The notes under the pieces were generated by a model. That model was given only the letters and a program-made list of their open reading frames with translations. It made no database searches and was not told where the DNA came from. Positions 51,455 through 61,500 of a stretch of 64,000 bases of DNA are shown here, piece after piece. A program made the position numbers and the translations under genes. Origin of the DNA: Oceanobacillus sojae (GTDB taxonomy: Bacteria > Bacillota > Bacilli > Bacillales > Amphibacillaceae); assembly GCF_007991515.1 (NCBI RefSeq), contig NZ_BJYM01000021.1:1-64000 (forward strand), written 5' to 3'. How positions within the stretch are numbered: position 1 is the stretch's first letter; every line of letters starts with the position of its first letter.

Positions 51455-51484
51455 AAAAAGAGCTGCCTCCATAGGAAGACAGCA
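51455..51484 (-). terminator. Terminator-like hairpin upstream of yabB
   Basis: Minus-strand GCTGTCTTCC/GGAGGCAGC stem followed by TTTTT, about 40 bp before the yabB start. It would end transcription arriving from yabA. Confidence 0.6.
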
Positions 51485-51600
51485 CCCAATACGATACACT
51501 TTTTTCGTTTTCCACAGCATGAGTGAACGTAATTCCCCCTATTTGATATAGAAGTAATAATAAACATTCATGGGGAAAACGGTCACTTCATCTCCTGATT

Positions 51601-51700
51601 AACTTGGACCAACACGATGTTGGTCACACAAGCGTTTTCGCAAATATCCTCGATGGGGCGAGTAATCGCAGTCCCAGTCCCAGGATGCGAAGACACTAGC
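51601..51700 (+). repeat. Diverged member of the intergenic repeat family
   Basis: Contains an exact 22-bp core (51655-51676) and the extended GTCCCAGTCCCA, but lacks the usual GTTCAAAAAGTCC ends. A small ACCAACA/TGTTGGT stem lies at its left. Confidence 0.6.
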
Positions 51701-51709
51701 TTGTGTTCT

Positions 51710-51750
51710 TTAATCATTGGGAAAAGAACAAAAACTCCCAATGATTAAAG
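51710..51750 (-). terminator. 14-bp perfect hairpin overlapping the yabA stop
   Basis: CTTTAATCATTGGG (51710-51723) and its complement (51737-51750) pair across a 13-nt loop containing TTTTTGTTCTTTT on the minus strand. The yabA stop lies in the stem. No T-run follows the stem. Confidence 0.6.
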
Positions 51751-52107
51751 CTTCGTTTTATCAAAGAAATCCAAACAGAAAATACAATCTTCATTTCTTC
51801 TCGGACTGCCAAATTCTAAACTGCAAATATGGAAGCCTTCTTCATACAGCCGGGCTAAATTATCATAGCCTTCTCCTGGGAAGATGCCCTTTTGTTGTTT
51901 AGAATCACCTTTTTCTTCCTGGTTTTCCACAGATTCTTCCGTAAATTTATCTAGGTGATTACGCAAATGGTGATTTTCATGAGCTAACCGATGATTTTCT
52001 TCAAGTAAATCACTTAGCTTTCCTTTTAAATCACCTAACTGCTCATATAATTCACCAATTTGCTTCTCCATATCGGAAACTTGATCAAATATTTCTCTGT
52101 TTCCCAC
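51745..52107 (-). CDS. yabA: Replication initiation-control protein YabA
   Basis: Negative regulator of DnaA initiation that binds DnaA and the DnaN clamp. 120 aa: N-terminal leucine-zipper coiled coil (about residues 8-60) and C-terminal zinc cluster with HIC...CIFC (about 93-112). It lies 12 bp after ricT. Its origin-proximal context is conserved. Confidence 0.94.
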   Translation of the reverse strand: MGNREIFDQVSDMEKQIGELYEQLGDLKGKLSDLLEENHRLAHENHHLRNHLDKFTEESVENQEEKGDSKQQKGIFPGEGYDNLARLYEEGFHICSLEFGSPRRNEDCIFCLDFFDKTKL

Positions 52108-52119
52108 GAATGATCACCT

Positions 52120-52944
52120 CTATTCTGTGACTTGTGCTACAATTCCTTCTTCAATTAATTCATCTAATGTATACTCCACAACACGTTCTTTATCTAAGAG
52201 TTCAATTTGAATCATTTTTTCTAATATATTTAAACCGACAACCTTACCCTTTCCATGAGGTGTCGGCAGCGTTTCTCCAATGTCAGGTAAATCTCTTTTT
52301 GCTGTTTCATACGCATCATTTTCATATTTTAAGCAGCACATTAACCTTCCGCACAAACCGGATATTTTTGCCGGATTTAAAGAAAGATTTTGATCCTTTG
52401 CCATTTTGATAGACACCGGCTCAAAGTCTCCTAAGAAAGTGGAGCAGCAAAGCATACGCCCACACGGACCAATTCCGCCCAGCATTTTTGCTTCATCCCT
52501 GACTCCAATTTGTCTAAGTTCAATACGTGTTTTGAACATAGATGCAAGATCCTTTACAAGATTCCGGAAGTCTACTCTTCCGTCAGCTGTAAAATAGAAA
52601 ATAATTTTATTGCGGTCAAAAGTATATTCTACATCTACCAGATTCATATCCAGTTTATGTTGATTAATTTTTGTGGTACACACGTCAAAGGCTTTTTTTG
52701 CCTGTTCCTGATTCTCTACAACGGTTCGCTTATCCTTTTCTCCAGCGACCCGTATTACTTTCTTTAAAGGTAAAACTACATCTTCCTCATCAACCTGTTT
52801 TTCCGTGATGACTACTTTTCCAAATTCTATCCCTCTTACCGTCTCCACAATAACATAGCTATCTGGGGTTACCGGGTAAGAATCTGGATCGAAGTAGTAG
52901 ATTTTACCAGCTTTCTTAAATCGTACGCCAATAACTTCTAACAT
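52120..52944 (-). CDS. ricT: RicT (YaaT), PSP1-domain protein of the RicAFT complex
   Basis: A 274-aa PSP1 C-terminal domain protein. Conserved cysteines are in GPCGRMLCCSTF and LCGRLMCCLKY (about residues 150-200), which bind Fe-S in the RicA-RicF-RicT complex. In B. subtilis the complex aids RNase Y-dependent mRNA maturation and the sporulation phosphorelay. It is encoded between holB and yabA. Confidence 0.94.
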   Translation of the reverse strand: MLEVIGVRFKKAGKIYYFDPDSYPVTPDSYVIVETVRGIEFGKVVITEKQVDEEDVVLPLKKVIRVAGEKDKRTVVENQEQAKKAFDVCTTKINQHKLDMNLVDVEYTFDRNKIIFYFTADGRVDFRNLVKDLASMFKTRIELRQIGVRDEAKMLGGIGPCGRMLCCSTFLGDFEPVSIKMAKDQNLSLNPAKISGLCGRLMCCLKYENDAYETAKRDLPDIGETLPTPHGKGKVVGLNILEKMIQIELLDKERVVEYTLDELIEEGIVAQVTE

Positions 52945-52948
52945 TTTT

Positions 52949-53941
52949 TCACCTCTGTATTTGAAGCGCTAGTTGTTCAATAACCAATGTTGGCTGAACA
53001 TTTGCCTTTAATTTTCTTTTTGCCATTAAAATCTGATTTAAGATTGTTAACAGCTGGGCTTGAGAAAAAGTAATGATCATCTTTTCTAATTTAGATGGAT
53101 CATTGGATAACAGTATCGTATTGGCGTCTGTGTATATATGCTGATGTAAGATATCTTTAAACCCTAGTATTAATAAGTCCAGACCTCGTTCTTGATTGTC
53201 TCTATCTTTAAAATGAGGTATCCAATTTTGATGAATATATGTGTAAACATCCTCAGGTTGTGTAGTATACATTTCTACCCATTGTATCACTATTTTTCTC
53301 GCACCTGCAAACCAATCATCTTGGGCAAGTTCAAGTGCTTCTGTCAGACTGTTTGTCAGTACACTTAAAAGTTTAGCATCTGCCTCGCCTAAGCCCTCTT
53401 TCTGCAATCTCTCCTGTAATATACCTGGTGAAAGAGGCTGCAGATCAATAATCTGACAGCGTGACCGGATAGTAGACAGCATCGCATGACCATTCTCTGT
53501 GAGCATCATCGCAGTTGTCTCTACACTCGGTTCCTCTAAGAATTTTAATAATCTGTTAGCCGCATTGACTGTTAATGTATCCGCATCCTTAATAATATAA
53601 ACTTTCTGGTTTGATTCCAGTCCTGAATACGTAAATTCCTTCTGCAAATTACGTACCTGCTCTATTTTAATAGAGGCCCCATCTGGTTCAATCCAATGCA
53701 TATCCGGATGATTACCAGAGTCAATTCGCTGGCAATTGATACAGCTGTTACATGGATTTACTCCCTGCCGGTTCATGCAAAATAAATATTTTGCCAGAAG
53801 TAATGCCATTTCCTTTTTGCCGGTTCCTCTATCTCCTTGAAATAAATAGGCATGGGAGATACGATTTTTCTTGATACTATTAATAATAGTCCTACTTGCT
53901 ACAGGCTGTATTTTTTCAATCTCTTCCCATGACTTCATCAT
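52949..53941 (-). CDS. holB: DNA polymerase III delta' subunit
   Basis: Clamp-loader subunit (330 aa). ATP-loop-like FQGDRGTGKKE (about residues 33-43), a zinc module CMNRQGVNPCNSCINC and the sensor region are visible. The start at the ATG at 53941 follows AAAGGTGG at 7 nt. The longer frame (to 54016) has 25 extra codons without family similarity. Confidence 0.94.
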   Translation of the reverse strand: MMKSWEEIEKIQPVASRTIINSIKKNRISHAYLFQGDRGTGKKEMALLLAKYLFCMNRQGVNPCNSCINCQRIDSGNHPDMHWIEPDGASIKIEQVRNLQKEFTYSGLESNQKVYIIKDADTLTVNAANRLLKFLEEPSVETTAMMLTENGHAMLSTIRSRCQIIDLQPLSPGILQERLQKEGLGEADAKLLSVLTNSLTEALELAQDDWFAGARKIVIQWVEMYTTQPEDVYTYIHQNWIPHFKDRDNQERGLDLLILGFKDILHQHIYTDANTILLSNDPSKLEKMIITFSQAQLLTILNQILMAKRKLKANVQPTLVIEQLALQIQR

Positions 53942-54001
53942 TTTACTTCCACCTTTAAAGATGAGCTTATTAACGCCTATTCTATCAACTCTATGAAAGG
54001 C

Positions 54002-54027
54002 TAAGCTCTTCCTCAAAAGAGCTTAGC
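54002..54027 (-). other. Short hairpin between yaaR and holB
   Basis: TAAGCTCT/AGAGCTTA stem immediately after yaaR, with no T-run. It may be a weak attenuator or processing site in the yaaR-holB transcript. Confidence 0.4.
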
Positions 54028-54459
54028 TCATGTATAAATATTAACTAACAAACCTTTAATTTCTCCAATTAAACCAAGAATATCAATGGTTTTCTTTTCT
54101 TCATCCATTAAATCCTCCGCCAATTTGGCAATTTTTTCATCAATTATCTTCACTGTAGATAATTGTCTGCTTCCCTGCATGCCGAAGCTTTGTTTTTTCT
54201 CCAGAAGATAGCCTTCTGATGTCGCTTTTTCCAGAAATCCCTTTACCATTCGCTTGAATTTGACTAACTCACGGAAGGAACGATACCGGCTCAGCTTATC
54301 ACCCTGCTCGGTTATCTGCTTCACCATTTGAGTGAATTCCTGTGTCTTCAGCTGTTCCGATTGGGTTTGAACAAGATTTTGAAAAGAAGCATTATTTGTT
54401 TGTGAAGGCCGCTTCAGATTGCCGTCTCTTGGTGTTAATATATCACTCGAGATTTTCAT
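54028..54459 (-). CDS. yaaR: YaaR family protein (DUF327)
   Basis: A 143-aa, mostly helical protein of unknown function, found between darA and holB in Bacillaceae. The family pattern FRELVKFKRMVKGFLEKATSEGYLLEKKQSF (about residues 61-91) is clear. Confidence 0.9.
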   Translation of the reverse strand: MKISSDILTPRDGNLKRPSQTNNASFQNLVQTQSEQLKTQEFTQMVKQITEQGDKLSRYRSFRELVKFKRMVKGFLEKATSEGYLLEKKQSFGMQGSRQLSTVKIIDEKIAKLAEDLMDEEKKTIDILGLIGEIKGLLVNIYT

Positions 54460-54493
54460 TGTTCTCCCCCTCCCGTTTTATTAAAATGTTTTT

Positions 54494-54829
<336 letters not shown>

Positions 54830-54844
54830 TCAGCCCCTTTTGAC

Positions 54845-55480
54845 TTATTTATTTAAAAAAGTAATAATTCTTTCCAGCACATCTTCATAGACGGCCTCAC
54901 GTGAGCGGTCAGCATTCACAGTTTGAAAACGATCCGGGAAACGAGATTTGATTAACTGATAGCCTTCATAGACTTTCTCATGAAATTCAATCGTTTCTAA
55001 ATCCAGACGATTTTTCTCTCTTTCAGCATTTGCTGAAATGCGCTCCAGTCCTTTTTTAGGATCAATATCAAAAAAGAGCGTTATATCCGGCATACAATCC
55101 TGAATCACAAATTGATTAATAGCAAATACTTCATCTACGCCGATGCCTCTTGCATATCCCTGGTAAACCAGACTGCTGTCCACAAAACGATCACATAATA
55201 CTATTTTCCCCTTTTCTAACGCAGGGAAAACCTTTTCTACGAGATGCTGTCTTCTTGCTGCTGCGTATAATAATGCTTCTGTTCTTTCCTCCATCTCAAG
55301 ATGAAGAGGGTCATGAATAATATCTCTAATCTTTTCAGAGATACGAATACCGCCTGGCTCTCTTGTCTTGATAACCTCAAATCCTCTTCCTGTCAGCTCT
55401 TCATAAACTTGGTTTAGAATTGTGGTCTTACCGGCTCCCTCGCCGCCTTCAAATGTTATAAACAAACCATTTGTCATCAT
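54845..55480 (-). CDS. tmk: Thymidylate kinase
   Basis: Phosphorylates dTMP to dTDP. P-loop [14 protein letters not shown] (about residues 7-20), DR[FV]-type motif [17 protein letters not shown] and LID region. 211 aa. Two tandem ATGs overlap the yaaO TGA. The first gives an SD spacing of 4, the second 7, so the N-terminus may be one residue shorter. Confidence 0.96.
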   Translation of the reverse strand: MMTNGLFITFEGGEGAGKTTILNQVYEELTGRGFEVIKTREPGGIRISEKIRDIIHDPLHLEMEERTEALLYAAARRQHLVEKVFPALEKGKIVLCDRFVDSSLVYQGYARGIGVDEVFAINQFVIQDCMPDITLFFDIDPKKGLERISANAEREKNRLDLETIEFHEKVYEGYQLIKSRFPDRFQTVNADRSREAVYEDVLERIITFLNK

Positions 55481-56898
55481 CGTTCCCCTTTATTCCTATA
55501 TATGCGTACACCAGAGTCCCTATGCTGAATCCTCACACCTTGTTCTACTAATTTTTCTAAATGTGCTATATGCGCCTGTTTAATCCTTTCTCCTTTTAAA
55601 AGGACAGGAATACCAGGCGGATAAGGTATAATCGCTTCAGCAGCTATTGCTCCAATACTTTCCTTCACCGGGACCAGATACGTTGTATAATTGTTCATTT
55701 CCTGGTAAGACAAATCTAATTCCTGAATCTTATCAGGGAAAAGATTTATCTTCTCTATTGTAGCACGATTTACTGATTTTTTTAACGGATGCTCTATTGT
55801 TTTCAACCTTTTTTCTAACATTTCAATTTGCTCAAATGGTGCAAGTCCATGGATAAATAAAATTTGCTCCTCTGTAGCAAGCTCTGGGAAAATCCCTGCT
55901 TTTTCGAGCAAGTTCACAACAGACCTTGTCGAAAAAGAATGTTTCACGTGGAACGTCAGCTTTAATGGATCACCGGAGGGAACAGCCTCCCAAAAAGGAA
56001 AGGCTGAAAATAAAGTCTTCACATATTCGACACTTTTTATCACTTTTATTCGTTCTCCTGCTGAAAAATTTGCTAAAAAATGTCTAGCCATATCTAAAGA
56101 AGCCATTAATATATACGAAGGACTGCTCGACTGGATAGCTTGTAAATAATGAGCAATCCGGGTGGTGTCAATACGCGGTGTCACAATATGTAAATAAGAA
56201 GCCATTGTCATTGCCGGAGCCATTTTGTGAGCAGAATGAACAACCGCATCCGCCCCTAATTGAATTGCTGAAGCTGGGAAGGGATCTCCTAATGCAAAAT
56301 GAACCCCATGTGCTTCATCGACTAGCACAGGGATATTATATTGATGTGCTTTATCAATCATTTTTTTTAGATTATAGGTCTGTCCAAAATAATCCGGATA
56401 GGTAAGTACTAACGCCTGCACATCTGGATGCTGCTCTATTGCTGCTTCCACGGTTTCATAGCTTGGGCTTGTATACCTTTTAACATTATCGTCCCAATTC
56501 GGCGCAAGAAAAACAGGCTTCGCTCCAGCTAACTCCAACCCATTCATTACAGATTTATGGCAGTTACGTTGTACAAGGATCTTCTCCCCCTGCTTACACG
56601 TTGCAAGAATCATTGCCAGATTTCCAGCTGTCGACCCGCCAACAAGAAAGAAGGTGTGCTCTGTCTTAAAAAAATCCGCTGCTAGTCTTTCTGCCTCTGC
56701 AATGATACCTGTGGGCGCATGTAAATCATCCATCCCAGTGATTTCTGTCACATCCCAGCGGAGCATCTGCTGGAAATCTGCTTTATATGCAGGTGAAAAA
56801 ATTTGTCCATGTTTATGACCTGGAACGTGGAAAGAGATTGGGTTGCTGTCTGCAAATACTTGTAAATGCTCTGCTAATGGTATGCGCTGTTGATCCAT
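55477..56898 (-). CDS. yaaO: Orn/Lys/Arg decarboxylase-family PLP enzyme YaaO
   Basis: A 473-aa fold-type I decarboxylase (SpeA/YaaO group). The PLP lysine is in [11 protein letters not shown] (about residues 222-232), preceded by VDEAHGVHF. The substrate (arginine, lysine or ornithine) is not determinable here. It is coupled to tmk by a 4-bp overlap, as in other Bacillaceae. Confidence 0.9.
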   Translation of the reverse strand: MDQQRIPLAEHLQVFADSNPISFHVPGHKHGQIFSPAYKADFQQMLRWDVTEITGMDDLHAPTGIIAEAERLAADFFKTEHTFFLVGGSTAGNLAMILATCKQGEKILVQRNCHKSVMNGLELAGAKPVFLAPNWDDNVKRYTSPSYETVEAAIEQHPDVQALVLTYPDYFGQTYNLKKMIDKAHQYNIPVLVDEAHGVHFALGDPFPASAIQLGADAVVHSAHKMAPAMTMASYLHIVTPRIDTTRIAHYLQAIQSSSPSYILMASLDMARHFLANFSAGERIKVIKSVEYVKTLFSAFPFWEAVPSGDPLKLTFHVKHSFSTRSVVNLLEKAGIFPELATEEQILFIHGLAPFEQIEMLEKRLKTIEHPLKKSVNRATIEKINLFPDKIQELDLSYQEMNNYTTYLVPVKESIGAIAAEAIIPYPPGIPVLLKGERIKQAHIAHLEKLVEQGVRIQHRDSGVRIYRNKGER

Positions 56899-56929
56899 TT
56901 TCCTGCCTCATTTCTGTTTGTATATAAAT

Positions 56930-56961
56930 AAACAAACCAATTCTTAGGAATTGATTTGTTT
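56930..56961 (-). terminator. Terminator upstream of yaaO, after the 46-aa gene
   Basis: AAACAAACCAATTC and GAATTGATTTGTTT form a long stem with a 4-nt loop between the small membrane gene and yaaO. Confidence 0.8.
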
Positions 56962-57167
56962 ACCTTTCTCTATTATAACAACCAGGTGCAGAATAGGAAA
57001 AAGAAGTACAGATGGTATTATATTTTTGCCTGGTACATACTACCTCATTGAGCTAATTAGAATGTTCAGCTGTATACTAACTATTTATTTTCATAGCTAA
57101 AATTAAGGCAATAAAGTTAAATAGTATAGAACAGTATAAAATAGTAAAGAAAGCATCCAATTAAACT

Positions 57168-57308
57168 CTATTCTACTAGAACAGCCATACTGACATATCC
57201 TAAAAAAGCAGAAATCTCCCCTTTTTTCTTATTCATCTTCATTAAGCTTACTACAACTATCAAACCGATTAATAACCATATCGCGCCTAAAATCTTATCC
57301 CAAGTCAT
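57168..57308 (-). CDS. 46-aa single-pass membrane protein
   Basis: MTWDKILGAIWLLIGLIVVV... encodes one hydrophobic segment (about residues 5-22), then KMNKKKGEISAFLGYVSM and a second mildly hydrophobic end. A good SD (GAAGGTGG, 6 nt spacing) precedes the ATG. The gene lies between the csfB terminator and yaaO, where B. subtilis has xpaC-yaaN. I do not recognise the family. Its SD forms one arm of a hairpin (57316-57338). Confidence 0.7.
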   Translation of the reverse strand: MTWDKILGAIWLLIGLIVVVSLMKMNKKKGEISAFLGYVSMAVLVE

Positions 57309-57315
57309 TATTGTC

Positions 57316-57338
57316 CACCTTCTCTCAAATGGAAGGTG
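57316..57338 (-). promoter_or_regulatory. SD-sequestering hairpin of the 46-aa membrane gene
   Basis: CACCTTC and GAAGGTG (7-bp stem, 9-nt loop). The 3' arm is the Shine-Dalgarno itself, so the folded mRNA would be poorly translated. Confidence 0.5.
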
Positions 57339-57362
57339 TTCTCTTTAATATTTTACGCTAAC

Positions 57363-57387
57363 AAAAAAGCCTTTGCATGCAAAGACT
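57363..57387 (-). terminator. Terminator after csfB
   Basis: Compact AGTCTTTG-CATG-CAAAGGCT hairpin followed by six T on the minus strand, 20 bp after the csfB stop. Confidence 0.78.
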
Positions 57388-57406
57388 TGTTAAAAAGGGG
57401 ATTATA

Positions 57407-57604
57407 TTAAGAGTGTAATTTTGGTTGTTTAATATTTTTTAACTTTGAGAGATAGTATTGATACTTCTCTTCCCTTGGCTCTGTATGGATCATATTATGC
57501 TCACAATCTGAACATAGAAACATGGAATACAAATGAATACCGTTTTCCTTTGGTTCCTCGCAAATTCCACAATACTCATATTCTTGAACTTTTTGCTGTT
57601 TCAT
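57407..57604 (-). CDS. csfB: Anti-sigma factor CsfB/Gin
   Basis: A 65-aa zinc-binding inhibitor of sigma-G (and sigma-E) that prevents premature late sporulation transcription. Two CxxC pairs, CGIC (about residues 12-15) and CSDC (about 31-34). GGAGGTGG precedes the ATG. Its position beside bofA is conserved, but the rRNA operon that separates them in B. subtilis is absent. Confidence 0.92.
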   Translation of the reverse strand: MKQQKVQEYEYCGICEEPKENGIHLYSMFLCSDCEHNMIHTEPREEKYQYYLSKLKNIKQPKLHS

Positions 57605-57719
57605 TTCTCCACCTCCGTTAAAACTAGTATCTCCTAATCTAACGGATGCTATACATAAAAAAATATATTATATATCAGCTTTACTAGTGAATGAAATACA
57701 AGAATGGCTAAACAGCATT

Positions 57720-57983
57720 TCAAAGAATAAATAGATGAATAGCCGCAAGGGAACCGACACCAAATACACCAAGAAATCCAGATACCAGAACAGTAAATAG
57801 ATTAATGGGAATATGCAGGCCGATAGCTCCTCCGAACACATTTAAGAAAAACAGCAGCAATGCGCCTATACCTAACCTGATTGTTGCTTTCCCAATATAT
57901 TTCATAGGCTTCACCGGTGCTCCTACGATAAATAAAAGAATAATTAATCCGATAATGATCCCAATAAATAGTGTTGAACTCAT
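57720..57983 (-). CDS. bofA: Pro-sigma-K processing inhibitor BofA
   Basis: Integral membrane inhibitor of the SpoIVFB protease. 87 aa with two hydrophobic segments (about 3-20 and 38-57) and the conserved NVFGGAIGLHIPIN (residues 52-65) with the inhibitory asparagine/histidine region. The ATG at 57983 fits the length of B. subtilis BofA. A GTG four codons earlier is an alternative. Confidence 0.93.
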   Translation of the reverse strand: MSSTLFIGIIIGLIILLFIVGAPVKPMKYIGKATIRLGIGALLLFFLNVFGGAIGLHIPINLFTVLVSGFLGVFGVGSLAAIHLFIL

Positions 57984-58190
57984 CCCTCTCCCCACTTTCC
58001 TTCCATCGCTTTAACATATTTCTATGATTGTCCAACAGCGATTAGAACAGATTTTCAGAGTGGCTGAATCCGTTTGAGAATTTCTAAGATTCATTGGAGA
58101 TTTTCTTCTGGATTCAGCAAGAGCGGACAATAAAAAGAACCAGGCAGTTTAAAACATACATGATTCTTTCGTAAAAATTATATATTATTT

Positions 58191-58403
58191 TTAAAACCGA
58201 TTAGCTTTTACATTGCGAATCCGGGCTTCTCTTAATAGCATCAGATATTTAGATTTCGCTAATAGTTTCTCCTGCATACCATTTCGCGAGGGGTCGATAC
58301 TTTTTCGTACAAAATCCTGAAGCTGTCTCCATTCCCCTTCAACCTGATATAAAGCATTCAGAAGCTCCTGATCCATATCTTTTTTCTTTAATCTCTTTGC
58401 CAT
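58191..58403 (-). CDS. yaaL: YaaL family protein (DUF2508)
   Basis: A 70-aa helical protein of unknown function located between recR and bofA in Bacillaceae (MAKRLKKKDMDQELLNALYQVEGEWRQL). The exact start is uncertain: the ATG at 58403 has GGAG only 3 nt away, and TTG/GTG codons occur just upstream. Confidence 0.85.
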   Translation of the reverse strand: MAKRLKKKDMDQELLNALYQVEGEWRQLQDFVRKSIDPSRNGMQEKLLAKSKYLMLLREARIRNVKANRF

Positions 58404-58488
58404 ACTCTCCACCAAACCCTATTATAAAATGAAATTTCATACTATGAAGCTTTTATTTTTCACTCTCCATAGATGATTAGAAAAAAAG

Positions 58489-59085
58489 TTAGACGTCTCT
58501 TCTTCCTTCTAATGCTTTTGACAATGTCACTTCATCAGCATATTCTAAATCTCCGCCGACAGGCAATCCATGTGCAATACGCGTTGTACGGATTCCAGAA
58601 GGTTTTATCAGACGGGAAATATACATTGCTGTTGCTTCTCCCTCAATATTCGGGTTTGTTGCCAGGATAAGCTCTTCTACCTCTTCATCCTTCAGGCGGT
58701 TAAGCAAATCCGGTACGTTGATATCCTCCGGTCCAATTCCGTCCATCGGAGAAATAGCTCCATGAAGCACATGATATCTGCCGCGGAATTCTTTCATTTT
58801 TTCCATTGCTATAACATCTTTCGGATCCTGGACAACACAAATAATAGACCCATCCCGACTGGTATCCTGACAAATAGCGCAGGGGTCCTGATCCGTAATA
58901 TGTCCACAAACCGAACAATGGGTAAGATCACGTTTTGCATGAACTAAGGCATTGGCAAAATTCATTACATCATCATCTTTCATATTTAAAACAAAAAAGG
59001 CCAAACGTGCTGCCGTCTTTGGACCAATTCCTGGTAATTTGGAGAAGCTGTCCATCAACTTAGTTATCGGCTCTGGATAATACAT
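58489..59085 (-). CDS. recR: Recombination mediator RecR
   Basis: A 198-aa ring-forming protein that loads RecA with RecO/RecF. Helix-hairpin-helix [15 protein letters not shown] (about residues 17-31), zinc finger CSVC...CAIC (about 57-72) and TOPRIM domain ([15 protein letters not shown]) are in the standard order. Confidence 0.96.
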   Translation of the reverse strand: MYYPEPITKLMDSFSKLPGIGPKTAARLAFFVLNMKDDDVMNFANALVHAKRDLTHCSVCGHITDQDPCAICQDTSRDGSIICVVQDPKDVIAMEKMKEFRGRYHVLHGAISPMDGIGPEDINVPDLLNRLKDEEVEELILATNPNIEGEATAMYISRLIKPSGIRTTRIAHGLPVGGDLEYADEVTLSKALEGRRDV

Positions 59086-59122
59086 ATTTTCTTACCTCCC
59101 TATAAAAACATCACTTTAAGGG

Positions 59123-59164
59123 AAAAGTAAGGCGCCTTGGCAAAGAAGCCAGACGCCTTACTTT
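59123..59164 (-). terminator. Hairpin between ebfC and recR
   Basis: AAAAGTAAGGCG and CGCCTTACTTTT form a long stem. The minus-strand tail is TTTTCCC. It may reduce dnaX-ebfC readthrough into recR. Confidence 0.75.
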
Positions 59165-59180
59165 TCAAATTAGAAAGGAA

Positions 59181-59495
59181 TTAGAACATTCCTGGCATAT
59201 TCAATCCTTTTGTAAATTGTCCCATTGTTGCATTTGTTTTTTCATCAATTTGATTTAAGACATCATTTGTTGCTGCTACAATAAGATCCTGCAGCATTTC
59301 GATATCATCTGGATCAACAACCTCTTCTTTAATCTCTACATCAACAATTTCTTTCTTTCCATTTGCACGGACAGTTACCATACCGCCGCCTGCAGTTGCT
59401 TCAAAGGACATTTCATGCAATTCGTCCTGTGCCTGCATCATTTTCTTCTGCATTTTCTGCATTTGCTTCATCATGTTATTCATATTTCCCTTCAT
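59181..59495 (-). CDS. ebfC: YbaB/EbfC nucleoid-associated protein (YaaK)
   Basis: A 104-aa DNA-binding dimer with a Met/Gln-rich N-terminal coiled coil ([20 protein letters not shown]) and conserved [22 protein letters not shown]. It is part of the dnaX-ebfC-recR unit. Confidence 0.95.
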   Translation of the reverse strand: MKGNMNNMMKQMQKMQKKMMQAQDELHEMSFEATAGGGMVTVRANGKKEIVDVEIKEEVVDPDDIEMLQDLIVAATNDVLNQIDEKTNATMGQFTKGLNMPGMF

Positions 59496-59522
59496 GGAAA
59501 ATACCTCCTTTAAATGTATATG

Positions 59523-61232
59523 TTAATCATGAATTTCTAAAAGATCATCACCAAAGAGCTTTCGTGCCTCGTCTACAAGAGGATCCCCCTCCTGCTCCTT
59601 CTGTTCATCAGGCTTTTCCTGCTTTTGGATGTATTCACTGCGCAGGTCATTCCATTCTTTCTCAGGGATCGGAATAATAGTGCGATGCTTATCTAAATTC
59701 CCTAATATCGATTCTACCATTTCCCGATGATCAAGGAATAAAGAACAATGAATTTCATATTTAAACGCTACAATAAGTGTATCTGCTGATGCTGCGGCAG
59801 GCTTACTGTCCTGAATAGTTGCATGCGCCGGGGCATTCGTTGTTTTTAATTGGCTTAAGAAGTTTGCCCACTGTGCATGCACATCCTTCAGCTCTTTTTT
59901 CTCTGCTTTTCCTAGTGTATCACGAATCCGGTCAAATGGAATCTTATATGTGTTTCGTGAATTTCTGGAAGCGGGACGGCGCCTCTCAGCTGCAGGTGCG
60001 CTTCCTCCAGCTTCCTGATGCTGCGGCGGTGCTTCTTTTAATTTCGCTATATCCTTCTCCATTGCCTGCAATTTTTGCTGAAGCTTTAGAACAGCATCTG
60101 ATTGCTCCACAGCTTCAGACTGGATCTGCCCCGCTCCTTGCGTTTTTCCAAATTGATCTGTAATGGATAACAATGCTACCTCAATAAAAATCTTTGGGCT
60201 GTTGGACCATTTCATTTCCTGCTGACATTGATTCAATTCAATAATGGAGCGTTGAATCCAGTTATTTGTAATCTGCTTAGCCAATTCTTCAAAGGCTTCA
60301 TTGACAACAGCCCGCTCTAATAGCTCCCCTAATCCTGACGAGCTTTTATATAAAAGTAAATCACGCATAAAGTATATTAAATCCTGTACAAATTTCCCTG
60401 GATCTTTTCCTGTTTGAATCATCTGATCCAATCCGCTGAGTACAGTCTGCACATCCTGCTGTATCATTGCACGTACGATATTGGTGAGAACCTCTTGAGA
60501 TACGCCGCCAGTTACGGCCAGCACATCCTCCAGCTCTACCTGTTCCTCACTATAGGAGATAGCCTGATCCAGGATACTTAATGCATCACGCATACCGCCT
60601 TCTGCTGCTAATGCAACGGACTCTAAAGCTTCATCCGTAACAGAAATATTCTCGGCGTTCATGATTTTCTGCATTCTTTCCACAATTGCCTGATTGGAAA
60701 TTGGTTTAAAATCAAAACGCTGGCAACGGGAAATAATCGTTAATGGTATTTTATGCGGTTCAGTTGTTGCAAGGATAAATACAACGTGTTTCGGCGGTTC
60801 TTCCAATGTTTTCAGAAGCGCGTTAAAGGCATTGACAGATATCATATGCACTTCATCAATGATATACACTTTGTAAGGTACAGAGCTCGGTGCATACTTC
60901 ACTTTATCCCGGATATCACGAATATCATCGACACTTGTATTCGATGCCGCATCAATTTCAATGACATCGGAAATAGAGCCATCCTGAATACCTCTGCATG
61001 CCGCACACTCATTGCATGGCTCTTTTACGGGTGCATGCTCACAATTAATCGTTTGTGCAAAAATCTTTGCAGCACTTGTTTTCCCTGTCCCTCTTGGACC
61101 AGAGAATAAATAAGCATGTGAGAATTTATCTTGTGTAATGGCATTTTGTAATGTTCTCGTGATATGCTGCTGTCCTACAACATCTTCAAATGTTCTTGGG
61201 CGCCAGACGCGGTATAAAGCTTGATAACTCAT
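59523..61232 (-). CDS. dnaX: DNA polymerase III gamma/tau subunit
   Basis: AAA+ clamp loader, 569 aa. Walker A FSGPRGTGKTSAAK (about residues 43-56), zinc module CEHAPVKEPCNECAAC, DEVH Walker B and sensor 1 LATTEPHKIP. A proline/glutamine-rich linker (about 400-430) leads to the C-terminal tau domain. As in B. subtilis, no gamma frameshift signal was seen. Confidence 0.97.
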   Translation of the reverse strand: MSYQALYRVWRPRTFEDVVGQQHITRTLQNAITQDKFSHAYLFSGPRGTGKTSAAKIFAQTINCEHAPVKEPCNECAACRGIQDGSISDVIEIDAASNTSVDDIRDIRDKVKYAPSSVPYKVYIIDEVHMISVNAFNALLKTLEEPPKHVVFILATTEPHKIPLTIISRCQRFDFKPISNQAIVERMQKIMNAENISVTDEALESVALAAEGGMRDALSILDQAISYSEEQVELEDVLAVTGGVSQEVLTNIVRAMIQQDVQTVLSGLDQMIQTGKDPGKFVQDLIYFMRDLLLYKSSSGLGELLERAVVNEAFEELAKQITNNWIQRSIIELNQCQQEMKWSNSPKIFIEVALLSITDQFGKTQGAGQIQSEAVEQSDAVLKLQQKLQAMEKDIAKLKEAPPQHQEAGGSAPAAERRRPASRNSRNTYKIPFDRIRDTLGKAEKKELKDVHAQWANFLSQLKTTNAPAHATIQDSKPAAASADTLIVAFKYEIHCSLFLDHREMVESILGNLDKHRTIIPIPEKEWNDLRSEYIQKQEKPDEQKEQEGDPLVDEARKLFGDDLLEIHD

Positions 61233-61263
61233 GATTTCGATTCCCCTTATGTGTCTCGTTTCT

Positions 61264-61292
61264 ATTATACCCGATTAGTGGCCTGGATGAAA
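61264..61292 (-). promoter_or_regulatory. dnaX promoter
   Basis: Minus-strand TATAAT at 61264-61269 about 30 bp before the start. The -35 TTTCAT at 17 nt is weak. Confidence 0.5.
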
Positions 61293-61400
61293 ACCTTAGA
61301 AATAGATTATCTGGAAGTAATTTATGTTTAAATAATTATTAAAAAAATTGAATTTTAGAGAATTCCTTCATAAAGAATAAAGAAGCTTTATCGAAATTAT

Positions 61401-61429
61401 AGAACTAACGTTCCCATTATGGTATAATA
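61401..61429 (+). promoter_or_regulatory. Promoter of the toxin-like gene
   Basis: Extended -10 TGGTATAAT (TATAAT at 61424-61429) with a weak -35 TAGAAC (61401-61406) at 17 nt. Confidence 0.65.
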
Positions 61430-61500
61430 CACTATGATATACACAGTAAAAAGTTTAACGGTGGAAGGTAGCATCTCCTATATGGAAGGAGGTGATGCCT

